A stretch of DNA of 64,000 nt, taken from the NCBI RefSeq assembly GCF_932274485.2, contig NC_065879.2:67167459-67231458 (forward strand). Direction: 5' to 3'. Positions 56,160 through 64,000 of this stretch are shown here, piece after piece. Every line of letters starts with the position of its first letter. Position 1 is the first letter of the stretch. The notes under the pieces are model-generated. The model did no database searches. It was not told the DNA's origin and was given only the letters and a program-made list of their open reading frames with translations. The position numbers and the translations under genes were made by a program. The stretch is from Patella vulgata. Its lineage: Eukaryota; Mollusca; Gastropoda; Patellidae.

Positions 56160-57030
56160 TGGCGTGGGACAAAGTGTGTAGCGATAGAAAAAAACGTAGG
56201 TGCATCGGCGGACAGAAAATATTCTCCTTGTTTTTGTTTAGTCTGCCTTTTCCACAAATCCACAGATCCGCCCATGGAAGTGAATGGAAATTCCATTCTG
56301 ATCATTGCTTTGATAAATAAAGATCGGTGCTTTGTACATTTCGATTTGAAGAATAAACTGAGATTTGCCATCCTTGCTGTATGCTATTAAATGATTTTAC
56401 TATACAAATAAATTTACAGCGATTTCTGAATAAATCCAGTCTCGATTGAAGACCGCCAGTTAATTTAATTATCCGCAGTTTTCCACGTGGCTTCGCTTCC
56501 CTGTCATTTCCCATTGATTATAGAACTCATTAAAGCAGACGACACAAGCAGACGTCATAGAACTATCAACAAGTCTCTTTCCTATTCAAAGTAATAGTTG
56601 TTATCAAGTCTCGCATATAAATAGAAGATTAGCGAAGGCCGTTCAAAGATCTGAAGTCGTCAGGCAATACCACTCAACATTGCCAAAAATGTAATTCTAG
56701 ACGCGCGTTCTGCGAGCTTCTGTCACGTGATAAGTATTTCTCAGCTCCGCGCCCGGCGGATCATTTTCCCGCGCCATGGGTCGTTAAAACATAAAGAGCT
56801 GTCTTGTCTAACCAGTCGTACAAGCAATATGGAATTCTGCACACATAACCTTGTTATCAGTACTTGTCAATCGAGAATAAACGTGTTTCTGACTTATAGA
56901 GATTCCTGACTTTAGGGCGGGTATGGCCTTTATCTGGTTAACGGAGTCTACAAGCTCCTGATTCCCATTGCTAATGTAGAGTCTGGATGTTCAGAAGTCG
57001 CGTGGTTTGGAAGAGTGCTGTGTTCTCGTG
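56160..57030. other. Intergenic DNA with a CpG-rich patch
   Basis: 56,697-56,785 is unusually CpG-dense for this window (ACGCGCG, CCGCGCCCGGCGG, CCCGCGCC) and includes a CACGTGA E-box word. It could be a promoter, but no adjacent first exon was identified. Confidence 0.3.
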
Positions 57031-57033
57031 TTT

Positions 57034-57381
57034 TTAGATTTCAGAGCAGGAGAGAGGTGGAATGTAGACGATATCGGGTACAGTTATATTACATCCCGTT
57101 TTAACCCAATTTCTTTTAGGTCGGTTCTGCTCTTTTGCTGATACATCGAGTTGATATTCCCGGGGCAATATTGAGTGATATACCACGTCTGTGGAAGCGT
57201 GTGGCTTATAAACAGTTTGTGAAATGTGAAGGCGTTGGTCGCAGATTTTGGGAAGCAGACTAAAAATATCGAAAGGGTTCGTATTGGAATTTGGTTCTAA
57301 ATTTATTCTCTTTAGAAATGCTTCAAGATTAACACCATTGTTATTCCCGCGTGCATTTATAGTATTGTTATGCGTGTGCAT
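57034..57381 (-). CDS. Hypothetical protein, 115 codons
   Basis: On the - strand ATG at 57,381 opens MHTHNNTINARGNNNG, continues NLEAFLKRINLEPNSNTN and ends VPDIVYIPPLSCSEI then TAA. Composition is protein-like (mixed, no homopolymers) and the segment overlaps no repeat seen here. A TATAAAAG lies about 20 bp upstream, rather close to the ATG. Polar with no signal peptide or membrane span and no known domain. It may be a single-exon gene, an exon of a larger gene, or chance. Confidence 0.35.
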   Translation of the reverse strand: MHTHNNTINARGNNNGVNLEAFLKRINLEPNSNTNPFDIFSLLPKICDQRLHISQTVYKPHASTDVVYHSILPREYQLDVSAKEQNRPKRNWVKTGCNITVPDIVYIPPLSCSEI

Positions 57382-57399
57382 TGTCACACATGGCACACT

Positions 57400-57407
57400 T
57401 TTATAGC
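57400..57407 (-). promoter_or_regulatory. TATA-box-like TATAAAAG
   Basis: TATAAAAG on - just upstream of the 57,381 ATG. In AT-rich DNA such words are frequent, so support is weak. Confidence 0.2.
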
Positions 57408-57763
57408 TCTATTGTGATGAAATATCGATTTTGTCATCTAACTTTACAGTCAGACTAATTTGACGATTCATTTGAGCTCATACTAAAATATTCATTTAAA
57501 GACTTTTATTGTACGTTTTCTTCCCCTTTTGTTCTGAATTCAGCTATGGTTAATATGTATTTCTACAGTCTACGGTGATTTAATTAAGCGTATACTGGAA
57601 AAAACATTTGACTTTTATACTGAATTATTCATTTAAAAAGACCGTAAAATTATATAACGGTGTATTCTGGTTTTGTAAAAGGAACCACAATTCTTTGATT
57701 TAGGACAAAATGAAATATTGAATTGAATTAATCTAGTGTGATATAACGATTGGTTATGGGGGT

Positions 57764-58030
57764 AAAACGAAATGTAATGGGGTTTAACGTCCTAGTGTTC
57801 TGCACCGACTGGGTTAATGAAGACGGGCATCGGCCATGCAGAAGGCTATGAGTGAAATTTTGCCCGGACAGCGGCGCTACTGCTACAATTATTTAAAATT
57901 TCAACTGGTAAGGGTTCTTTTACGTGTGCGCCAATGTGTATACGGGACCTCGGTTTTTGATTCCGTCAGAACGATAAGGCCCCCCCGTCCTATATCCCTG
58001 ACAAGGGGGAGGGGGACACGCCGGGGTTAT
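57764..58030 (-). repeat. SINE family 2 copy
   Basis: CGAAATGTAATGGGGTTTAA, CCTAGTGTTCTGCACCGACT, AAATTTTGCCCGGACAGCGG, TTCTTTTACGTGTGCGCC, TACGGGACCTCGG, CCTGACAAGGGGGAG. The head beyond this is missing. Confidence 0.88.
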
Positions 58031-58034
58031 ATTG

Positions 58035-59200
58035 GAAGCTCTGTGTGATTGAACGTTGTTTTCGAGAGATTAAGCAGATGTCAAATTACTTAATATTTTA
58101 ATTTTAAGTTGGCTTCGAAAGCGGAACACAAAATAGCTTATAGAACAGTGTTTACGAAGTGAGATTGGCATCCCATAAACACAATTTGAATTCGATACTT
58201 TTGTTTTAGACCCTAATCAAAATTTACATTAATTTAACTGAATTGAGGTTCTCCCAGTAAGGCGTATCACAGTACAGTAATTATTTGCTTCTCTTGATAA
58301 AATATCAATTTAATGTCCTGTGGATGAATAACCTTCGTTGTGTTTGCATCTAAATCTTCCGGGCTGGGGTTGGGGGGAGGGGGGGTGAAGTTATCTTTAC
58401 AATAGATTAAATTATTTTACTTTAATTTTAAAATATTAACTCAGCATCTATTATAATTATTATGACCCCTCGTGTTATGATCGTGGACTTTGTTGGTAAA
58501 ACTAGTCTTGTTGGTCTCTTTTACAATATGTAGATACGTGTAGTTAATGAGTTCATATTCATGCTATCCCCTCACCGTATTCCCCCGCCCCCGAACCTCA
58601 TCCCCAGCCTCACTCTTCATCATACACACACTAGATTGGCGTGGAACTTTTTAACTTTTATCACTAGTGAAACACGTTTAATCCATGGAACTGGTACTTC
58701 TTCATATAATTCCCAATATCCAAATATTATATGTCTATAAAAAATCTCTCCGTGGGAGAGAGGTGAATGAAAATAAATGGCTTACTGCGAGAGTATGGAT
58801 ATAGGGCTATAAAGCCTATTGCTGGAAATTATGATATAAACATTTATTGTGACACAATCTGATAACATTTGTAGCTTTATTCCCCGATGTTATTCCTATC
58901 GAATATTCATTTATCGTCTGCTATAATTAACGGCGCGGACTTAATACGTCTGCAGCGATATAAAACCCGTGCAATTAGCCACAAGTGTTCAATGTTCTCA
59001 GATAATTATTTGTAATAAATTACCAATTCAGAAAAATTGTTTGTTTTACAAGTGGCCTCAAAGCCTTTAATTCCATGCCTTTATGCTGAGAGTAAAGCGG
59101 GACCTCATTAACTCGGAACCCAGAAAACAACGGAGCCGACAAGACAAGAACACAATCAAATCAAGTGAATGGACCCGAGACAGAAGGGGGCGATGGTAAC
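58035..59200. other. Intergenic DNA, nothing recognised
   Basis: AT-rich, non-coding, with a G-rich tract near 58,362-58,386. Confidence 0.35.
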
Positions 59201-59203
59201 AAA

Positions 59204-59521
59204 GATTTCACTTAATAACTCGATGCGTCATTTGACTAATTATTTAACATTTGATTAAGAAAACAAAATCAAAATACCAAAGCTAGGTAATCTCCAGGCG
59301 TCGATTAAATCGGATTTAAACTAGACGCATCATGTTCTTTTCCACGAATATGGAGCAATATGGATCGATGAAATTTCAATTGATCATAACTTGGTTAACA
59401 ATGAACGGAATTTTAAAATTCTTTGGACTAATAATCCAATTAGAGACTAAAATTTCACAATATTGTAGTTTGCAAGGAATACGCTAAATGACGCATCGAG
59501 CTTTTAATGCAAGTGAAAACA
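59204..59521. repeat. Inverted-repeat element, about 318 bp
   Basis: TTTCACTTAATAACTCGATG then CGTCATTT at left is complemented by AAATGACGCATCGAGC and TTAATGCAAGTGAAA at 59,486-59,516. Non-coding interior. Confidence 0.6.
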
Positions 59522-59524
59522 TGA

Positions 59525-59850
59525 AATGACTAAAAACAAATATTAAAGCCACCTACAGAATTTGCATTACCCAAGTACTTAAACTAGTTGGCAACCGAAA
59601 TATAATGTAGTTATCGGGTGTTGTCTGCGAAATTATCGAGTCATTAACAATGATTTATTATATACGAGAGTCAAGTTTAACGGAGCTAAAACAGATAAAC
59701 TAAATAAATAAATATAAATAACTTTTAGTATAGTAAAGGCCGATAAATGACAACTTGCACGAACAAAGGTGCACCCGGATATGACACTCATATAATATGT
59801 AAAAGAAATTATGGCATATTTCCGGCTGATCGAGATAAAAGCGAACTAAA
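59525..59850. other. Spacer, nothing recognised
   Basis: AT-rich non-coding DNA. Confidence 0.35.
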
Positions 59851-59854
59851 ATAA

Positions 59855-60135
59855 ACCAACCAGGCTAATGTAGACGGGCGTATACGACATACAGTGTCCT
59901 ATGTGGGAAATTTTGCCAGGACAGAGGCACTACGACCTATTCTTATATAGAATTTAAACTGTCAAAATATGTTTACGTGAAAGGCACACTAAGTCATTAA
60001 GTCAAATTATTGGTTTCGATTCCCAATGTGTATGTGATAAGGAGTATTGTCGCCTGTCTAACACCGGGATCGAACCCGTGACTTCCTGGTCAGGGTGAGT
60101 AAGCCAGCACCTTACTCACTGGGACACCGCGGCAC
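59855..60135 (-). repeat. SINE family 2 with a SINE family 1 piece inside
   Basis: The family 2 body (CAGGCTAATGTAGACGGGCG, AATTTTGCCAGGACAGAGGC) and head complement (CACCGGGATCGAACCCGTGA, CAGCACCTTACTCACTGGGA) flank about 70 bp (59,993-60,062). Those 70 bp read as + orientation family 1: GTTTCGATTCCCAATGTGTA, GATAAGGAGTATTGTCGCC. Confidence 0.75.
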
Positions 60136-60184
60136 TCGAGATTAAATAGTATGTTATGATCAAGTAAACATGGTTATGCTGCTC

Positions 60185-60385
60185 AGTGGGTGTTGTACGG
60201 GCTCACTGACTAATTCGATCCCGGTTGCATCCTGGTTTCCAATTGTTAGTGGTGTAGGATGGAGAGCCTGGGTGGAACGAAAAACCAAGGTCCACTCGTG
60301 TACTCGTTGACGTTCACATAAAAGAACCTTGTGCAGTTGGAATTTGATGAAAAGAAAACGGAAACGCCGCTGTCTGGCGAAATGA
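60185..60385 (+). repeat. SINE family 2, + orientation
   Basis: ATTCGATCCCGGTTGCATCC (B box region), TGACGTTCACATAAAAGAAC, TGCAGTTGGAATTTGATG, GAAACGCCGCTGTCTGG, meeting the next copy tail-to-tail near 60,380. Confidence 0.75.
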
Positions 60386-60665
60386 AATAGGGTTTCACGT
60401 CCTACTGTTCCGCTCCGGCTGGGCTAATGAAGAGGGGCATACGCTATACAGTGTGCAACGAGGGAAATTTTGCCCTGAAAGCGGCACTATAATGGCCTAC
60501 TCTTATATCGAATTCCAGCTGCCAAGGGATCTTTTACGTGCACGCCTATGTATACACGGGACCTCGGTTTTTCGTGCCATCCGAACGACTAGGCAGCTGT
60601 CCTTGGCAGGCCCTCCGTCCTGCATCACTGACAAGGGGAAACCACGTCGGAAAACTGTCTGCACA
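60379..60665 (-). repeat. SINE family 2, well-preserved
   Basis: GCGAAATGAAATAGGGTTTC, CTACTGTTCCGCTCCGGCTG, TTATATCGAATTCCAGCTGC, TTTTACGTGCACGCC, CGGGACCTCGGTTTTTCGTG, CGAACGACTAGGCAGCTGTC, TGACAAGGGGAAACCACG. It is the best reference for the body of the family. The tRNA-like head is not retained. Confidence 0.9.
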
Positions 60666-60669
60666 AAAT

Positions 60670-61030
60670 GTCCCTCAAAGCACACGGCATGTCAGTATGG
60701 CTTCATTAGACCGATTGGTGCAGATTAGTAAGATGTCAAACCACTTTTTATTTTATTTAATTTTTTTAAATTATCTTTTTATCTTGTTTCCGAAACTAGT
60801 CTTAACAAGTCCCTTTTTTATTCAAATCATTTTGACAATTTACTCTAATATAGCTCCTTTGATAGGCATTTGTTGACGAACATAATTAACACAATAACTG
60901 GATTATTGTCTAAATCGACGAGAACATAAATAAGTAGAGAAACATATACAATAAGTATAACATTAGTCCAGTCCATGCAGAAAACTAGTATGAGAAATCC
61001 CACTACATCCTAGTATATCCGAGGTTATTT
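60670..61030. other. Intergenic DNA, nothing recognised
   Basis: AT-rich, non-coding. Confidence 0.35.
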
Positions 61031-61035
61031 ACAGC

Positions 61036-61078
61036 TGACACCAGTTGTAGGGCGTTAAACCCCATTTTATTTCATTTC
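61036..61078 (+). repeat. SINE family 2 tail fragment
   Basis: TGTAGGGCGTTAAACCCCAT followed by TTTATTTCATTTC. Confidence 0.6.
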
Positions 61079-61109
61079 TGGCACCAGTTGATGAGGTAAC
61101 CCAGAGTCC

Positions 61110-61295
61110 TATAGGCTAAGCGTGCTTGTTAGATCGTAAGCTCAGCCATTGATGCAGGTTTTGTTGGTTTGATCCCACGCTTGTACGTAACGAATTGAAG
61201 GGTCGATTACCAAACCTCAAGGGTTTCTACGGATCCTCCAGTTTCTACGCACTTTTAAATGACCTTGTTTGTGTTGCGTACACGTTAAATTAGTA
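61110..61295 (+). repeat. SINE family 1, degraded
   Basis: GTTGGTTTGATCCCACGC (B box), TTGTACGTAACGAATTGAAG, CGGATCCTCCAGTTTCTACG, and the end TTGTGTTGCGTACACGTTAA. Confidence 0.75.
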
Positions 61296-61361
61296 TACTA
61301 TTTTGCATTGTTGTTTAATCCGTTTTACATCTTTCATACACACTAAGTCTAAATAAATGGG

Positions 61362-61552
61362 GGTTTGGGCGGTCGAATGGTTAGCACGTGCGCGCCGTAT
61401 CATAAGGTTTTCTCCGGATCCTCCGGTTTCCTCCCACTGCTAAAGACCCCTATGCGCACGCGCATAATTGTAATAAAATTGAACCATGTGTTAGTCCCGA
61501 AATGACCTAGTTTGTGTCGAATGGACGTTAAATATCTCTCTCTCTCTCACTT
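61362..61552 (+). repeat. SINE family 1, internally deleted, CT tail
   Basis: GGTCGAATGGTTAGCACGTG (A box), then a direct jump to GGTTTTCTCCGGATCC, so the B box is missing. Ends CCCGAAATGACCTAGTTTGT, GTCGAATGGACGTTAAATA, (CT)n. Confidence 0.88.
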
Positions 61553-61554
61553 AC

Positions 61555-62108
61555 TTCAAGTATATTCATTAATATAAGGAAGCTGATTTAGCCAAATTTG
61601 CCATTGATGAGTTTTCAGAATAGAAATCCTATATAATAAACACTTTACAGTGTTTTCTAGCTATATATATATGAACTATAAATAGAACATATATACAGCA
61701 ATAAGTACATATATATATATATATGAAAATCTTACACCAAAATACAGTGTGAGTACAGGAATTAACCACGACTGTAAATGTTGGGTTTAATGATGATTGA
61801 GAAAAATGATACTGTTGTACTTAGTTTTATACACGCCTACTGTAAGTTGTTATCGACTGAACATGCTGTACTGATAATGTGTGCTAATGAAGAATGATTA
61901 AGATTTCTTTTTTTGTCGCTGCTGTTACCGCGCGCAAGGCAGAATATGCTTACTATTTCTCAGGCAGCTGATACTAATTCATTATTTTATCTTAATTTTA
62001 CCTTTCGTTGTATTTGTTATTGATTGCCCCTGCAGAATATATAACATACAGGGCTAAATTTTAGAACACAATATTAACCATTAGCTCGTATAAAGTTTTT
62101 ATCTGACT
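61555..62108. other. Intergenic DNA, (TA)n tracts
   Basis: Non-coding, with TA microsatellites at about 61,660 and 61,710. Confidence 0.4.
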
Positions 62109-62109
62109 T

Positions 62110-62392
62110 CGAGAGAGAGAGAGAAATGGGGTTTAACGTCCACTCGACACAAACTAGGTCATTTCGGGACTAACATATGGTTTAATTTTATTTCAATAAT
62201 TCGCTTGCGCGTAGGAGTCTTTAGCAGTGGGAGGAAACCGGAGGACCCGGAGAAAACCCACGAGGTTGGACAGGCGACCCTACTCCTTGTCACGTACAAC
62301 CGGGGATTCGAAACCACGCCAGTTGACTCAATGACAGACTTTATGATACAGCGCGCGCACGCTAACCATTCAGCCATCCAACCCCCCTTATC
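62110..62392 (-). repeat. SINE family 1, full-length reference copy
   Basis: (GA)n at 62,111-62,126 (complement of the CT tail), GGGGTTTAACGTCCACTCGA, ACTAGGTCATTTCGGGACTA, TTCGCTTGCGCGTAGG, GGAGGACCCGGAGAAAACCC, GGGGATTCGAAACCACGCC (B box), CGCTAACCATTCAGCCATCC (A box). Confidence 0.92.
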
Positions 62393-62473
62393 TGACTTCA
62401 ATTCAACTTCAAATTAGCCGGAAATCTCTGATTTAGGTTAAAATGAAGTTTGGATTAATGTGTTATTTCAATT

Positions 62474-62674
62474 AGTAACGTCCACTCTACACATACTAGG
62501 TTATTTCAGGACTAACATATGGTACATCTTTTTTAATTCCATAAGTCGCTTGTGTGTATTGTCTTTGACAGTTGAAGGAATCGAGGGACCCGGAGAAAAC
62601 CCACGAAATTATGCAGGCTAGCTAATTCCTAGTCACGCCTCGAAAACACGAACGTCTGTCTTAATGACAGGTAT
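62474..62674 (-). repeat. SINE family 1, degraded
   Basis: AACGTCCACTCTACACATAC, GGACTAACATATGG, GACCCGGAGAAAACCCACGA, CTAGTCACGCC. The head is worn. Confidence 0.75.
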
Positions 62675-62699
62675 TAACTGTTTATTTGTGCATGTTCTG

Positions 62700-62880
62700 T
62701 CTTTATTCTGGTATTCTGTATGAAAACCGAGGTCCCGTGACCATACAGGCGTGCACGTAAAAGAACCCTAGACAGTTCGAATTACCCTCATGACACACTG
62801 CAAGGCGTATGTCGGTCTTCATTATCCCAGTCGGTGGAGAAAAAAGTATGACGTTAAACGCCATTGCATTTCATTTCATA
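62700..62880 (+). repeat. SINE family 2, 3' half
   Basis: AAAACCGAGGTCCCGTGACC, AGGCGTGCACGTAAAAGAAC, TCATGACACACTGCAAGG, TCTTCATTATCCCAGTCGG, then CATTTCATTTCAT. Confidence 0.85.
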
Positions 62881-63019
62881 GTATGTTGTATCTTTAAAGA
62901 TGGGTTCCCGCGTACAAACTGGGTGATTTAATGGTATATGTGGACTTAAACATATTCAAACTAATTAATTTGTCATAATTTTGCTTCAAAACCTTTTAAA
63001 ACATTGTAATTGCGAAGGA

Positions 63020-63475
63020 ATGCCCTGCTATAAAAGTTCTAGCAAACCAGGTCATGTTTACGTCACGTGACTTACCTCTCTTGGAAGTCAGAGGAGAATT
63101 CATTGCATACATAAGACGATGTTGTCTTTTTTCGCTTACTATTTATTACAAGTATCGAATTCTAATTAAATTCTCGGATTATTCACTACCCGGGTCTTTT
63201 TCCGTCATTTTTATCTCAGAAAGTGTTGTACGTCTAACTCTTCATAAAGTTTATCAACTTGTACATCAAGCGCTCAATGTTCGCGTGTGACCTTTGACAT
63301 CACGCTTGCAGAAATTCCTAATTGTCGGGCTGTCGATTAGGGGAACCCTTACATTTTTGTCCTGTATACGCTCCATGAGTGTTTTTCGGGGAATCCAGTA
63401 TTTTTCTAGTAAGATTGGATATCTCTACTTTCCATATATACCAAAATTGCCATACCTATATTGGAAATAACCACA
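63020..63475 (+). repeat. Dispersed repeat, copy 2 (partner at 34,205-34,600)
   Basis: The right half is best kept: CCCTTACATTTTTGTCCTGT, CGCTCCATGAGTGTTTTTCG, AATCCAGTATTTTTCTAG, CATATATACCAAAATTGCC. The open frame at 63,054-63,290 falls inside it and is not conserved in the partner. Confidence 0.6.
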
Positions 63476-63764
63476 CGATAAATACGTTTCTGGGAACCCA
63501 TCTTTAATGTTGGTTACGTTGATTAAACAGAGAGGCTAGTCTATTTTTGAATTAATATAACGTAATCTACAGTCTCAAGTTTGTTGTTAATGGGAATAAC
63601 AGATCTAGTATCGAGTTCTGTCGAATATTTACACAATTTTAACATCTTTCTCCTCCAGAACATTATTGTATGATGAACTTTAAGTTAAATTGTCGACAAA
63701 TGAATAACAGCATCTGCTACATATATATCACACAATTTTGTATAATATCGTTTTATTATTCAAT

Positions 63765-63915
63765 CGAGCCACGTAAAAGAACCCTTGAGATTTGGAATTT
63801 GATCAAGAGTATTCGGAAACGTCGAACTTTTCCTCCTTAGCATTGCACTCGTGATCATAAAAAAATTAACCCCTGACAATGACTGTTGTCGAGACGTTAA
63901 ACTCCTTTCTCTTTA
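63765..63915 (+). repeat. Third SINE-like tail (partner near 5,448-5,545)
   Basis: CCACGTAAAAGAACCCTTGA start and TGTCGAGACGTTAAACTCC end. The end word GACGTTAAACTC also closes the 5,448-5,545 fragment. The head is absent, so the family is uncertain. Confidence 0.45.
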
Positions 63916-64000
63916 TTTCCCTTTCAATTACTCGTCATTGATATGTAAGCTTAAGCAAATCTTGATGAATAGTGCAAATTAGAAAAATGTTGTTAGTCAG

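Noticed and set aside
60453-60876. 91- and 112-codon frames
   Set aside because: Derived from the SINE family 2 copy at 60,379-60,665 and its AT-rich flank.

Overview
This is an AT-rich animal (metazoan) nuclear window. It has split genes with GT-AG introns, tRNA-derived SINEs in many copies, Tc1/mariner transposons and many short foldback or MITE-like elements. The repeat style (a SINE ending in ATTTC pentamers, a SINE ending in a CT run, foldback elements with long arms) suggests a lophotrochozoan, most likely a mollusc. That is an inference from general familiarity and not a species call. No rRNA, genuine tRNA gene, CRISPR or bacterial operon was seen.

Most of the window (1-36,700 and 53,000-64,000) is intergenic or intronic DNA built from repeats. 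Named items are: two nearly identical full-length Tc1-type elements (3,483-5,002 and 25,897-27,427), each disabled by different lesions; an older related Tc1 relic directly beside the second one (27,430-28,003); a deleted mariner relic (17,375-18,151) followed by a 189-bp tandem duplication; about a dozen copies of SINE family 1 and about twenty of SINE family 2; a TTAA-flanked MITE family of about 400 bp with at least eight copies; and at least six unrelated foldback elements.

The gene-bearing part lies between 36,700 and 53,000. On the + strand (36,744-40,985) is a locus with two tandemly duplicated leader exons, each 46 nt and each opening a signal peptide. Duplicated second exons follow. 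The downstream copy encodes a complete 265-residue type I membrane protein with a Cys/Lys-rich cytoplasmic tail. On the - strand (52,999-45,747) a four-exon gene can be rebuilt with matching splice phases throughout. It encodes a 1,268-residue protein with an N-terminal calmodulin-like EF-hand domain (EF3 and EF4 canonical, EF1 and EF2 degenerate) and a long polar, probably disordered tail carrying recurrent RPKT(A/S) motifs. Between these two genes sits a 2.4-kb inverted duplication (about 42,275-44,700). Each arm carries the same 13-codon candidate first exon (MDFIEREFITNTQ) with a splice donor, pointing outward, and a separate inverted-repeat element with four internal tandem repeats lies in the spacer.

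The most interesting items are the duplicated leader exons, the mirror-image first exons, the EF-hand/disordered-tail gene, and the Tc1 relic that shares its terminal repeat with the young family next to it. Protein functions beyond calcium binding by EF-hands and membrane topology are not assigned.
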